Positions 1-9,095 of a stretch of DNA of 64,000 bases are shown piece after piece. Position 1 is the stretch's first letter. Each line of letters begins with the position of its first letter. The stretch lies in NCBI RefSeq assembly GCF_000317145.1, contig NC_019697.1, positions 4,724,886 through 4,788,885 of the forward strand, written 5' to 3'. A program made the position numbers and the translations under genes. This DNA comes from Chamaesiphon minutus PCC 6605 (GTDB lineage: Bacteria; Cyanobacteriota; Cyanobacteriia; Cyanobacteriales; Chamaesiphonaceae). The notes beneath the pieces were generated by a model. That model saw nothing but the letters and a program-made list of their open reading frames with translations, was not told where the DNA came from and ran no database searches.

Positions 1-10
1 AGCCCGAAAT

Positions 11-364
11 ATGTCTCGTAAAACCGATATAGAAGTAATGGCTGAAGCAGAAGAAGCCATTGAAGATGGCGAACGTAAATTCAAACAGCGAAATACTGCT
101 TGGAAAATATTTATTGAAAGTGGCGTGCTAACATTTGTCGCCGAATGGGGCGATCGCACTCAGTTTGCGACAGTGACGTTGGCGGCGACTAAAGACTCGC
201 TGGGAGTCATGGCTGGGGGCATTGTCGGACATGCAATCTGCGCGCTGATTGCGGTCATTGGCGGTCGCGCGATCGCCAGTCATATTTCTGAGCGGACGAT
301 TACGATAATTGGCGGATTATTATTTATCTTGCTGGCGATCGTCACGATCTCTTTTGGTAGATAG
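11..364 (+). CDS. Half-size TMEM165/Gdt1 (UPF0016) family cation transporter
   Basis: The 117-residue protein carries one copy of the family signature, E-W-G-D-R-T-Q near residues 45-51, in the first of about three hydrophobic segments. Gdt1/TMEM165/Mnx proteins export Mn2+ or Ca2+ from the cytoplasm. Full-length members are about 200 residues with two such repeats; here only one is present, preceded by a charged N-terminus rich in Glu. Some cyanobacteria encode the two halves as adjacent small genes that work as a heterodimer, so the partner may lie just upstream of the window. The frame is open to base 2, so the start at 11 is not certain. Family assignment is firm; the transported ion is inferred. 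Confidence 0.8.
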   Translation: MSRKTDIEVMAEAEEAIEDGERKFKQRNTAWKIFIESGVLTFVAEWGDRTQFATVTLAATKDSLGVMAGGIVGHAICALIAVIGGRAIASHISERTITIIGGLLFILLAIVTISFGR

Positions 365-399
365 CGATCGTTTGGGATAATATTACTCACCCAAATTAA

Positions 400-999
400 C
401 TATAAAATTCTCGTTAAATCCAAATTAAATCCTGGCATTACATCCTGGCAATCAATTGCATCTGGAGCTTGCAGAACTTCAGCTTCTCTTTCTAATCGAT
501 AAATTTCAACTTGACGATCTTGAGGGTTAATTAATAATCCCAACTTGACACCCAGCCGTTGATATTCCAGCATTTTAGCTTGTAAGTCGCTCAACCTGTC
601 GGTTGTGGAGCGCAACTCAATCAGAAAATCGGGCACCACCGGAATAAATTGTCTGAGCGAAATACCTTCTAATCGAGAGTTTTCGATCCACGAGACATCA
701 GGAGAAATTTTACCGCCACCGATTGCCGTAAAATCATAGCCAGTGGAAGAGTCAAATGCTTTCCCTAATTCGGCGCGTTCGTTCCAAGCCCAAACTCGAC
801 CGAATAAATTACCATTTTTTTCGCCACTCTCCCCAAACGTTGGTGCCATGACGATTAATTTTCCTTCTTTGGTCAACTCCAATCGCAAATCTCGATTGTC
901 TGCACACAACCTGTCGAATTGTGCTGGCGTAACATGGAGATCTGCACTGCGAATATTAATTAACAGCGGTTCGGTATCTACGGATTGGGTGACATTCAT
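400..999 (-). CDS. Uma2 family (DUF820) putative endonuclease
   Basis: The protein is 199 residues if it starts at the ATG at 999, which matches the usual family length of about 190. A longer frame to 1191 runs through a dispersed repeat and is unlikely to be coding. The core shows the PD-(D/E)xK-like pattern of the family: SPDVSW around residues 95-100 followed by PDFLIELRS about 25 residues later, then a Lys in the next helix. Uma2 proteins are very numerous in cyanobacterial genomes and are predicted restriction-type nucleases of unknown biological role. No partner gene is next to it. Family is confident, function is not. Confidence 0.8.
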   Translation of the reverse strand: MNVTQSVDTEPLLINIRSADLHVTPAQFDRLCADNRDLRLELTKEGKLIVMAPTFGESGEKNGNLFGRVWAWNERAELGKAFDSSTGYDFTAIGGGKISPDVSWIENSRLEGISLRQFIPVVPDFLIELRSTTDRLSDLQAKMLEYQRLGVKLGLLINPQDRQVEIYRLEREAEVLQAPDAIDCQDVMPGFNLDLTRIL

Positions 1000-1062
1000 A
1001 AAACATCCACTCGATCGATTAGCTTTCACTACATTTCTATTATGCCAGTCTGGGTTCATGGG

Positions 1063-1190
1063 TAAAGGCAATGTCTTGCCTTGACGCACACAAACGGGGG
1101 GGAACCTCTCGTTTGTGTGCGTCGCTGAGTGAAACACATGGGTCGGGAACCGCCGCGTGATTTCACTCGCTTCATGAATTGCTCCTACCA
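1063..1190. repeat. MITE-like repeat R2, copy 1 (degenerate ends)
   Basis: The stretch begins with GGTAAAGGCAATGTCTTGCC and ends with CGCTTCATGAATTGCTCCTACC, the same two ends that bound a cleaner copy at 56779-56872. Inside is a strong hairpin whose arms are GACGCACACAAACG and CGTTTGTGTGCGTC, different from the inner hairpin of the other copy. It lies upstream of the Uma2 gene start. Confidence 0.6.
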
Positions 1191-1202
1191 AGCAACTTAG
1201 AC

Positions 1203-1228
1203 AAAAAGCCCGCAGGTGCGGGCTTTTT
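1203..1228. terminator. Symmetrical rho-independent terminator
   Basis: AAAAAGCCCGC and GCGGGCTTTTT pair perfectly around an AGGT loop, so the hairpin has a T-run on either strand. It lies between typA (minus strand) and the Uma2 gene and most likely ends typA transcription. Confidence 0.75.
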
Positions 1229-1290
1229 ATGAATTAGGGGGATAGATTTTCTCCGTTTCAACATCGCAGTGGGGTTGGAAACCTACGCTG

Positions 1291-1352
1291 GTGATGCGAA
1301 GTCCGCCTGCGCGGACTAATTGACTAGTCCGCGCAGGCGGACTTCGCATCAC
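1291..1352. repeat. Perfect 28-bp inverted repeat (family R1, copy 1)
   Basis: Arms 1291-1318 and 1325-1352 are exact reverse complements, separated by ATTGAC. Each arm itself holds the smaller palindrome AGTCCGCCTGCGCGGACT, so the transcript could fold in several ways. Related sequence recurs at 38911-38993 and 55444-55495. It lies just downstream of typA. Confidence 0.85.
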
Positions 1353-1407
1353 TAGACCCGATTTTAATCGGAGGCGATCTTAGAACGGAGCTAACATCCT
1401 TCTCAAC

Positions 1408-3198
1408 CTAACGTCGAGCTAGTTTCTTAGTAATCTTCCGCAACCGAATTGATTGAGGAGTAACTTCAACTAGCTCATCGCCGCTGATATATTCTAGAGC
1501 GCGTTCGAGCGTCATATCGATCGGGGTTTTGAGCTGTACCAATTCTTCCCCGCCAGATGCGCGGTGGTTGGTCAATTGTTTGCTCTTACAGATATTCAGT
1601 TCGAGATCCTGCGGACGGTTGTTTTCGCCAACGATCATTCCTTTATATACCTTCGTACCAGGCTTGATAAAGAACGTGCCGCGATCTTCAGCACCCATCA
1701 GCGCGTAGTCGGTAGCAGTACCTTCTTCAAAAGAAATCAGTACACCATTCCGACGGGCAGAAATATCACCACAAGTCGGACGATATTCGAGGAAACTGTG
1801 ATTCATAATCCCCGCACCGCGAGTCATCCGCATGAATTCGCCCCGGAAGCCAATCAAACCCCGTGCAGGGACGACAAATTCTAGGTTAGAACGACCGTTT
1901 GCGCCGACGACCATATCTTGCATTTCTCCCTTACGCTGACCGAGACGTTCGATACAGCTACCGACGGCTTCTTCAGGTACATCTAAAGCCAACAATTCAA
2001 ACGGTTCGCATTTTTGACCGCCAATCTCACGGTAGATTACCTGCGGCTGGGATACTTGGAATTCGTATCCTTCCCGACGCATATTCTCGATCAAAATACC
2101 GAGGTGAAGTTCCCCACGTCCAGCGACGGCAAATTTATCTGCTTCGCCAGTTTCTTCGACGCGCAGGGCTACGTTAGTTTCTAATTCGCGGAAGAGTCGG
2201 TCGCGAACTTGGCGCGAGGTGACGTTTTTGCCTTCAGTACCTGCAAACGGCGAATCATTCACGCAGAAAGTCATCTGCAAGGTTGGTTCGTCTACATCGA
2301 TTAATGGCAATGCCATTGGTTCGTTCGGACAAGTAATGGTTTCACCGATATTTGCATCAGCAAATCCAGTTACAGCCACGATATTACCCGCAGTTGCGCT
2401 GGGAATTTCGATCCGCTTCAAGCCATCAAAGCCTAAAAGCTTGGTAATCCGGCCTTTGGAGATCGAGCCATCTCTTTGAATTAGCGCGGCTTGCTGACCC
2501 ATGGTAATAGTACCGTTGTGGATCTTGCCAATTACGATCCGACCGAGATAATCGGAATAATCGAGAGTGGTCACTTGCAGTTGCAAGGGCTTGTCGGAGT
2601 CGCCGATTGGAGGTGGAACGTGGCGCAAGATCGCCTCAAACATCGGTACCATATCGGTACCTTTCGTTTCCATATCGTTTTGGGCGTAACCACCCATCCC
2701 CGAAGCAAATAGGTGGGGGAAGTCGCACTGGTCGTCATCTGCTCCGAGTTCGAGGAATAAGTCTAAAACTTTATCCACTGCCGCGTGGGGCGATGCTAGT
2801 TCGCGATCGATTTTATTAACTACGACGATCGGGCGCAAGCCTTTTTCGAGGGCTTTTTTGAGGACGAAGCGAGTCTGGGGCATCGGCCCTTCATTGGCAT
2901 CGACGATCAGGATACAGCCATCGACCATGCCCAATACGCGCTCGACTTCGCCACCAAAATCTGCGTGTCCGGGGGTATCGATAATGTTAATTAATGTGTC
3001 TTTGTACTTGACAGCGGTATTCTTGGATAGAATTGTAATACCACGTTCGCGTTCGATGTCATTGGAGTCCATCACACAAATAGGCACTTCCTCCCCTTCG
3101 CGGAAAACACCGGATTGTTTCAAAAGTGCATCAACAAGGGTAGTTTTACCGTGGTCTACGTGCGCGATGATGGCTACGTTACGAATGGGAATGCTCAT
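1408..3198 (-). CDS. typA: Ribosome-associated translational GTPase TypA/BipA
   Basis: The 596-residue protein is full length. The G1 loop AHVDHGKTT is at residues 12-20, G3 DTPGHADF near 74, and G4 NKID near 127, followed by EF-G-like domains II, III and V and the BipA-specific C-terminal domain ([10 protein letters not shown] and the RASG segment near residue 550). TypA binds ribosomes and is needed for assembly of the large subunit and growth under stress such as cold. It stands alone: the next minus-strand gene is over 400 bases away behind repeats and a terminator. Identification is certain. Confidence 0.97.
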   Translation of the reverse strand: MSIPIRNVAIIAHVDHGKTTLVDALLKQSGVFREGEEVPICVMDSNDIERERGITILSKNTAVKYKDTLINIIDTPGHADFGGEVERVLGMVDGCILIVDANEGPMPQTRFVLKKALEKGLRPIVVVNKIDRELASPHAAVDKVLDLFLELGADDDQCDFPHLFASGMGGYAQNDMETKGTDMVPMFEAILRHVPPPIGDSDKPLQLQVTTLDYSDYLGRIVIGKIHNGTITMGQQAALIQRDGSISKGRITKLLGFDGLKRIEIPSATAGNIVAVTGFADANIGETITCPNEPMALPLIDVDEPTLQMTFCVNDSPFAGTEGKNVTSRQVRDRLFRELETNVALRVEETGEADKFAVAGRGELHLGILIENMRREGYEFQVSQPQVIYREIGGQKCEPFELLALDVPEEAVGSCIERLGQRKGEMQDMVVGANGRSNLEFVVPARGLIGFRGEFMRMTRGAGIMNHSFLEYRPTCGDISARRNGVLISFEEGTATDYALMGAEDRGTFFIKPGTKVYKGMIVGENNRPQDLELNICKSKQLTNHRASGGEELVQLKTPIDMTLERALEYISGDELVEVTPQSIRLRKITKKLARR

Positions 3199-3664
3199 AA
3201 ATTGTGGAGTTAGAACTCTAGTACGATCCGATCTGGATGTTTGAAATTTACTAATTTCTGTAAATATCTATGAATAATTGTAGCCGATCGCGGGTACTAT
3301 TGCCGCCAGGAATTGGTACGGATTGACCGCTCGATCTCGATTTATTCTGATGTTCGCTCAAGAAAATCCCCTCCCAAGAGCGGTGCGCGCCCGTCGGGTT
3401 TCCCGACGCGAAAAGCGCAACAAGACAGGGGTTGCCCGCAGGGCGGGGTGGGTAGATCTCCAACGTAGCCTAGCAATTGCCACGCGCCACACGATCGACT
3501 GCTAATGCTTCGAGGGGAAGATCGGATTGCTGGTGCTAAGTAAAGACCCTTACCCACCCCGCCCGTTGGGCACCCCTCCGAGGAGGGGATTTTTCGATCG
3601 ATCTTACTTAGTAAAATTGACTCAACTGCAATCGTCCGAGTAGGGGATTTTTCAATCGACCTTA
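3199..3664. repeat. Repeat-rich gap with inverted R3 copies
   Basis: This gap upstream of typA holds two oppositely oriented copies of a repeat with the core ACCCACCCCGCC ... GGCACCCCTCC ... GAGGGGATTTT. The reverse copy spans about 3358-3455 and the forward copy about 3550-3594; a fragment of the AGTAGGGGATTTTTC end recurs at 3641. A further copy lies between chlL and chlN at 32351-32393. Small frames on both strands are products of the repeat and are not believable genes. Confidence 0.65.
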
Positions 3665-4627
3665 TTAAGCTAAATTGATTAAACCGCGATCGATAATTTG
3701 GCCTTGGCTATCGATGCCAGTGAGCAGAAGTTGGTCTTGATAGACTTCGATGATGCCGAAGCTGTGGATGCTTTGAGCGAATGCCGTCCAGCTTTGGGCT
3801 TTGACAGGATAGAGCGTCGCGCCGCCACCGCCACAGACTAGATATGTAGTGCCATCGATCGGTTGAGAGCGTTGATAATTATGGTCGTGACCGTTAATCC
3901 ACAACTTTACCTTATGCTTTTTCAAGATGGGGGTGATATCTCTTTGCATGATGGCATCGACTTTATAGACGCCCGCCGAATAGATATTGTGATGTCCGTA
4001 GACGATATTCCATCTTGCTTTACTCGCTGCTAACTCGCGATCGAGCCATGCCAACTGTTTGGCACGCTCTGTTGATGCTGGATTGACGATCGCATTAGTT
4101 TCGAGTACAAAAAATTTCACATCCCCATGTGTGTGAGTATAGTACTGCCCCTGCATATTAAATAGGGGATATTCAACTTGGCGATCGCCATTGTCTGTCC
4201 GCACGTCATGATTGCCCAAAGCCGCATAAAATTTCACCCCTCGCTTGAGTAAATCTGCATAAGGAATTTCAAAAGCCTCTTTAATCTTGGACATCTCGCC
4301 ATTATTATAGATATTATCGCCCACCATCAACACTGCCTGAAATGGATTTTGCTGATGGTATTGGCTCAGGGCGCGACCGACAGCATATTGATTTTTGGTG
4401 CTACTGCCAGTGTCGGCCATCACTGCGAATCGCTGCAACAATTTTGACTTGGGCAATGCTACTGCCAAACGCGAGTTGTCATCGGCAACGGCGGGACGAT
4501 CTTCCTGCGCAGCATTTGCGCCATCATTGGTATTATTAAAACGCTCGGTTAGTAACTTGCCAGACACAGCCAAACCAAAGCCAGCCAAGCCAGCTCCAAT
4601 TATAAATTCACGACGGTTATTACTCAT
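3665..4627 (-). CDS. Tat-exported metallophosphoesterase, purple acid phosphatase-like
   Basis: The 320-residue protein opens with a twin-arginine signal, NRREFIIGAGLAGFG, so it should be folded in the cytoplasm and exported. The calcineurin-type metal sites can be followed in order: DTG at residues 72-74, GDN at 103-105, GNHD at 138-141, GHH near 207, and GHDHNYQR near 245. These make a binuclear metal centre that hydrolyses phosphomonoesters. The layout is that of small purple acid phosphatase/tartrate-resistant phosphatase relatives. The natural substrate is unknown; a role in scavenging external phosphate is inference, supported only loosely by the PiT transporter 2.6 kb away. Confidence 0.85.
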   Translation of the reverse strand: MSNNRREFIIGAGLAGFGLAVSGKLLTERFNNTNDGANAAQEDRPAVADDNSRLAVALPKSKLLQRFAVMADTGSSTKNQYAVGRALSQYHQQNPFQAVLMVGDNIYNNGEMSKIKEAFEIPYADLLKRGVKFYAALGNHDVRTDNGDRQVEYPLFNMQGQYYTHTHGDVKFFVLETNAIVNPASTERAKQLAWLDRELAASKARWNIVYGHHNIYSAGVYKVDAIMQRDITPILKKHKVKLWINGHDHNYQRSQPIDGTTYLVCGGGGATLYPVKAQSWTAFAQSIHSFGIIEVYQDQLLLTGIDSQGQIIDRGLINLA

Positions 4628-4702
4628 AAATTTTGATTATCTGTCAGGGCTGACCGAGTAAAGATGATAAATTAGAGTGAAGTGACACTCATCCTAACCG
4701 AA

Positions 4703-5845
4703 ATGGCACCCCGATCGAGGACTGGAAAATTAATGAAAGGATTGTTTGGGCGGTTTGGGAAAAAGACCACAGAACAGTCGGCAGTTTCCAATGAAAATTC
4801 TCGTAAAAACGATTTTCTTCGGGATGGCAAAGCCGAACGACGATCGAAGTTAGAAGTTGAAGATCGCCAAAATGATGCTTTGAGCGATTGGGATCGAGCG
4901 ACACCAAGCGATCGAGATTTTCCGATCTCTAGTAGCTTTGATGATGACGAAGAAACCAATTGGGATGATGCTGAAACATTAGCTGACGAAAATAATCAAA
5001 TCGTCTATGCCCAGCCAATAGCCCCCGAAACCATCCCGACGATCCCCAAGACTACTCTAGATATCGATGATTGGGATGATGCTCTCCCCGCGCCAACAGT
5101 TAGAGATCGCAATACGCTAGAAGCTCGACGCAGCAAAAATTCGATCCCTTTACCAACAAATGAAGATATCTGGGACGATATTCCGTTAGACACTAGCATA
5201 CCGCTAGCTAGTCCGCCGACATTTTCACCAATTACCGCTGAGTCTAGGGCGCAAAACTTGCGCGACAGCTCTACATCACAGTCTGTAAATCGCGTAGTCG
5301 GTAAATGGGCGGGATTGATGGAGCAATTTCGGCGTATTCTCCCAGCTCAAATTCAGAAGTTTGCCGATGCGATCGCGATCGCAATTATCGTCGCATTTCT
5401 AACTATCGGGATCTGGTTTGTTGACGGTTTCTTCGTCCCGAAAATCAAGCCATCTGTCGCCAGTCCGACACCCGCACCCGCACCCAGTATTGCCCAACCC
5501 ACTCCCACTGATCCCGATCTAGTTAGCACGCCCCAAATTAGCCCCGAACAAGTGTTTATCGAAGAAATCGAAGCCCAATTAAGCGAGATTACCAGCCAGT
5601 ACCCAGCAGATCTCGTGCGTTCCCTCAGCGTCGATCTCGCACGCGATCGCCTAATCGTCCAGCTCAATTTAGCTTGGTATACGATCGATGAAGAACTGCA
5701 AACTAGTTTAACCGATCGAATGTGGCAACAAGCCCAAGCCAATCATTTTACCAAATTAGAAGTCCAAGACAGTCAGGGTGTCTCGATCGCCCGCAGTCCA
5801 GTAGTCGGCAAACATCCAATTATCATGCGCCGCCGCGAAAGTTAA
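4703..5845 (+). CDS. Single-pass membrane protein of unknown function
   Basis: The protein is 380 residues from the ATG at 4703; a GTG at 4682 in the same frame would add seven. The first half is acidic, low in complexity and probably disordered, with repeated D-D-W-D-D-type patches (DIDDWDDALP, EDIWDDIPL). One strong transmembrane segment follows near residues 220-240, then a Pro/Thr linker (PTPAPAPS), and a C-terminal soluble domain of about 95 residues with regular alpha/beta pattern (DLARDRLIVQLNLAWYTIDEE). I do not recognise a named family. It is divergent from the exported phosphatase at 4627, with about 75 bases between them for two promoters. Confidence 0.75.
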   Translation: MAPRSRTGKLMKGLFGRFGKKTTEQSAVSNENSRKNDFLRDGKAERRSKLEVEDRQNDALSDWDRATPSDRDFPISSSFDDDEETNWDDAETLADENNQIVYAQPIAPETIPTIPKTTLDIDDWDDALPAPTVRDRNTLEARRSKNSIPLPTNEDIWDDIPLDTSIPLASPPTFSPITAESRAQNLRDSSTSQSVNRVVGKWAGLMEQFRRILPAQIQKFADAIAIAIIVAFLTIGIWFVDGFFVPKIKPSVASPTPAPAPSIAQPTPTDPDLVSTPQISPEQVFIEEIEAQLSEITSQYPADLVRSLSVDLARDRLIVQLNLAWYTIDEELQTSLTDRMWQQAQANHFTKLEVQDSQGVSIARSPVVGKHPIIMRRRES

Positions 5846-6043
5846 TCGTTAATCTCTATGCAAACTCCCAGGCAAACGATCGGACTGTTGCTGAAGTTTG
5901 CAAATTTGTCTGGTATTGGTCAGTCAACTAAGTTATCTACACTTAGTCGTTAGATTTTAGCTTCTTTCCGCTCCGCAATGCAGCAGTGCTGACGATTGGA
6001 GTACCATAGTTAAATTGCCATCTCGACCCAAATTACCCGCTTT

Positions 6044-7096
6044 ATGGCTCGAAAATCTAAACCTGCTACTCGCCAGCCTACGGACACCGCTAATAGAGTA
6101 CCTAGCTCTGATGGGTTAGCACTCTCAGATCTACGCATTCGACTGGACTTTTTAGAGCGGGACAACGAAAAGCTGCTCAAGCAAATCGAGAAAAAACGTA
6201 CAGAACTCAATAATTTACTCGATCGAATTCGCGAAATTGGCGTAGAAGTAGCACAGCGGAGTGCTCCAGTCCTCCAGCAACTTTTTGAACTAGACACCAA
6301 AATTCATGCAGTATTTACCGAAATATTTACTGGTAAAAAACTCGGCAAACAGACTCGCAAAAACATCGAGAAAATTTACTATACACTTCAGATATCAGGA
6401 TTGATTAGCCATAATAACAGTCACGGTCAATCCTCAGACGAACCAGAAGACCTAGAAGATGAAGACAGTTGGAGTGCAGAAGATTTTTTTGGACGCGATC
6501 GACAATCTCGCTTCAATCCAGAGCCAGAATCTACACAGATAGACAGAGACGAATTGAAAAAAATTCGCCAGCTTTTCTTGAGATTGGCCGATGTGTTTCA
6601 CCCCGATAAAGTTGGTGATGATAAAGATCGCGAGTATCATACCGAAGTGATGAAAGAAATTAATCAAGCTTATCAAGCAGGCGATCTGGCCAAGCTACTC
6701 GCGATCGAGAAACAGCATCAGATGGGCGAAATTATCGATCGCGATAGTGAAGACGATCTGGCTCGCAGGTGCGCGCGAATCGAGCAAGAAAATGAATTTC
6801 TCAATAGCCAATACGCCAATCTCAAACAAGAAATTCGCATTACCAAAAGCACCCCCGAAGGTTCGATCGTGGCTGAGTACAAGAAATTAACCAAATCCGG
6901 TCTCGACCCGATCGGCGAAATGGTCGCCGAAACCGAGTCACAAGTCGAGGTGATTTTGGAGGTATATCAATTTGTCAGCGATTTTCGTGACAAGAAGATG
7001 ACAATTAAAGATTTTATGAAAGGCCCCGCCGTTTTCCAACAAATGCAACAAGTCTCAGCCGAAGAATTATTGATGGAATTATTTGCAGAATTTTAG
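6044..7096 (+). CDS. J-domain (DnaJ-like) protein with coiled coils
   Basis: The 350-residue protein has a J-domain in its middle rather than at its N-terminus: the HPD tripeptide is at residues 186-188 (LRLADVFHPDKVGDD), followed by the helix-III segment MKEINQAYQAGDL. Charged coiled-coil segments flank it (about residues 28-66 and 235-275), and an acidic linker lies at 130-150. There are no DnaJ zinc-finger or Gly/Phe regions. The HPD loop is what stimulates Hsp70 ATPase, so this is likely a specialised co-chaperone of DnaK; its client is unknown. Confidence 0.85.
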   Translation: MARKSKPATRQPTDTANRVPSSDGLALSDLRIRLDFLERDNEKLLKQIEKKRTELNNLLDRIREIGVEVAQRSAPVLQQLFELDTKIHAVFTEIFTGKKLGKQTRKNIEKIYYTLQISGLISHNNSHGQSSDEPEDLEDEDSWSAEDFFGRDRQSRFNPEPESTQIDRDELKKIRQLFLRLADVFHPDKVGDDKDREYHTEVMKEINQAYQAGDLAKLLAIEKQHQMGEIIDRDSEDDLARRCARIEQENEFLNSQYANLKQEIRITKSTPEGSIVAEYKKLTKSGLDPIGEMVAETESQVEVILEVYQFVSDFRDKKMTIKDFMKGPAVFQQMQQVSAEELLMELFAEF

Positions 7097-7203
7097 AGTA
7101 GAAGGTAGAGGGTTTTAAGCTTTAGGCATAAAAGACTGGCTATTTCTTACCCACAGATCCGGGTTCTGTAGCACCGATAACTTAAAACTAAGCACCATAC
7201 AAT

Positions 7204-8460
7204 CTAGAAAAAGTAACGCAAACCCGAAAATATAGCCGCACTAAGGATCGTAGCGATCGGAATAGTCACTATCCAAGCTAAACCGATCGATTTGAGCGTG
7301 TCCAACCTAACCGACTGCCAATTCTTGACCAAACCGACCCCCACTACCGCACCAACCAAAGCATGAGAAGTCGAGACAGGCAAACCATAACTCGAAGCAA
7401 TTAATATCGTTGCAGCGGTGGCTAGCTCGGCAGCAAACCCACTACTAGGTTCGAGTTTGATAATTCCTTCACCGATAGTCGCAATCACCTGTTTGCCCCA
7501 GATTGCCAACCCAGTCACGATTCCGACTCCGCCTAGCACTAGCACCCACAGCGGGATTTCTAAACTAGATTGGGGGACAGTCCCCGTACTTTGAATATAT
7601 AAAATTGTTGCCAACGGTGCGATTGCATTGCCCACATCATTAGAACCGTGAGCGAAAGCCACACAACAAGCACTAAGTAGTTGAAATCTGGCTAACTGAC
7701 GCTCGACAACTTCGGTTGTCTGAGGATTTGTCATCGAGTCGAGATCGACCTTCTCCGCACCCAATCTGCGCCAACCTACCAACGTAATCGCTAACGCCGC
7801 CGCCCCGCCCAATCCTAATCCAAAATCGTGGCGGGGGACTTCAGGTAAAAATGCCGACGGTAATGTTGCGACCACGGTCGGTAAAACAATTACCCCAAAT
7901 ACACTCACCAAAATTAGCGACAACCACGGCATCCATTGTTGGAGCTGTAACAACGGTCGCTCGCGTTCTAAAATCCACCGTTTAATAATTGAATACAAGC
8001 CCGCAGCTACCGTCGCACTGAGTACGGGTGTAACTACCCATGCCAGCGAAATCGTGCCCAGTGCCGACCATTGTACCGCACTCGTCCCAGCGGCAACCCA
8101 ACTAAATCCCGCGATCGCGCCAACGACCGCATGAGAAGAAGCGACAGGTAAATTTTTGGTAGTCGCAATTTGCAACCACAACCCACAGCTTATTAAGACG
8201 GCAATCATCCCCAACAATAATGTCTGTGGCTGGGAGACAAATAAATCGGGATTGGCAATACTAATTGCTAAAGTTGAAGAAACTTGTCGCCCGAACAAGA
8301 CTGCCCCAGTAAATTCGAGGATGCCAGCAATGACGATCGCTTGATTGAGTGTAATTGCTTTGGAACCAACCGAAGTCCCCATCGAGTTAGCAACATCATT
8401 CGCGCCTAGATTGCAGGCTACATAAACGGCCAAACAGCAAACAAATCCAATAAATAACAT
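7204..8460 (-). CDS. PiT family inorganic phosphate transporter
   Basis: The 418-residue protein has about ten hydrophobic segments and the two inverted halves of the PHO4/PiT family. Each half carries the signature GANDVANSMGTSVGSKA (near residue 18) and HGSNDVGNAIAPL (near residue 270), with the matching SSHAVVGAIAG and STSHALVGAVVG helices. PiT proteins take up phosphate as a metal-phosphate complex or with H+/Na+. No phosphate-regulon partner is adjacent. The bases between its start and the next gene (8461-8685) show nothing notable. Confidence 0.93.
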   Translation of the reverse strand: MLFIGFVCCLAVYVACNLGANDVANSMGTSVGSKAITLNQAIVIAGILEFTGAVLFGRQVSSTLAISIANPDLFVSQPQTLLLGMIAVLISCGLWLQIATTKNLPVASSHAVVGAIAGFSWVAAGTSAVQWSALGTISLAWVVTPVLSATVAAGLYSIIKRWILERERPLLQLQQWMPWLSLILVSVFGVIVLPTVVATLPSAFLPEVPRHDFGLGLGGAAALAITLVGWRRLGAEKVDLDSMTNPQTTEVVERQLARFQLLSACCVAFAHGSNDVGNAIAPLATILYIQSTGTVPQSSLEIPLWVLVLGGVGIVTGLAIWGKQVIATIGEGIIKLEPSSGFAAELATAATILIASSYGLPVSTSHALVGAVVGVGLVKNWQSVRLDTLKSIGLAWIVTIPIATILSAAIFSGLRYFF

Positions 8461-8685
8461 CGATCGGTGTAAGAATGGGTAAAATTAGTGTATGAAGTCT
8501 GGCTCGATCTTAGTGTACTGGTAGCATAGTCTCCCATAATCTCTATCACCTCAGCCCGAGATCGTTACTCCTTAAAATGTGGGGAGATCGACGATCCCAA
8601 CCCATAGATTTTACTCCGTCAGATCGATCGCTCTCGATCCCTCCTGGCGATCGACCATCGACAATCGACTAAGTTAATTATTTTT

Positions 8686-8946
8686 ATGGCACAGCACAAT
8701 CCTCACAGCATTCAACTCCAAATCAATCGCATGTTTGAGAGCGGTCAATCTTTATTTGCCAAAACAAAAGTAGAAGATTGGCTCAAACAGCGCAATGAAA
8801 ATCCCGCCGACTATAATATTAGCTTTAACAAACAACCTGCTGCTGTAGGTTCTAGAGCAGTCATGGCGATCTCTGTCGAGATCGATCGCAAAGATGGACA
8901 ACCTGTAGATGAGTGGCTGCTCGCTCAACTAAACGATCTGCAATAA
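8686..8946 (+). CDS. Small conserved-looking hypothetical protein
   Basis: The 86-residue soluble protein (starts MAQHNPHSIQLQINRMFESG) has a balanced composition and a plausible alpha/beta pattern. There is no signal peptide or membrane segment. I do not recognise the family. It ends about 150 bases before the WecB-type glycosyltransferase on the same strand and could share its transcript. Confidence 0.65.
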   Translation: MAQHNPHSIQLQINRMFESGQSLFAKTKVEDWLKQRNENPADYNISFNKQPAAVGSRAVMAISVEIDRKDGQPVDEWLLAQLNDLQ

Positions 8947-9095
8947 ATCCCAGCGCGGATTTTTACACTCTTGCCTGCCGATGTCCAGATCGCTGATATT
9001 TGCAGCTTTGCCATGGATCGATCGCCCCAACAGCGAAGATCGACAACCAGTTTCTCCTCCAGATCGACGTACCATTCAATCACTCTGCTAATTCC

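Larger units (their letters stand above)
1000..1407. other. Repeat-filled intergenic region between Uma2 gene and typA
   Basis: These 408 bases hold an R2 repeat copy, a terminator and the R1 inverted repeat, listed separately. I see no gene here; the frames that run through it follow the repeats and have no family resemblance. Confidence 0.7.

Noticed and set aside
1000-1191. Upstream extension of the Uma2 gene
   Set aside because: The extra residues come from an R2 repeat; the family begins close to the ATG at 999.
3251-3557. Small frames on both strands upstream of typA
   Set aside because: They are produced by the R3 repeat copies and have no homology-like features.
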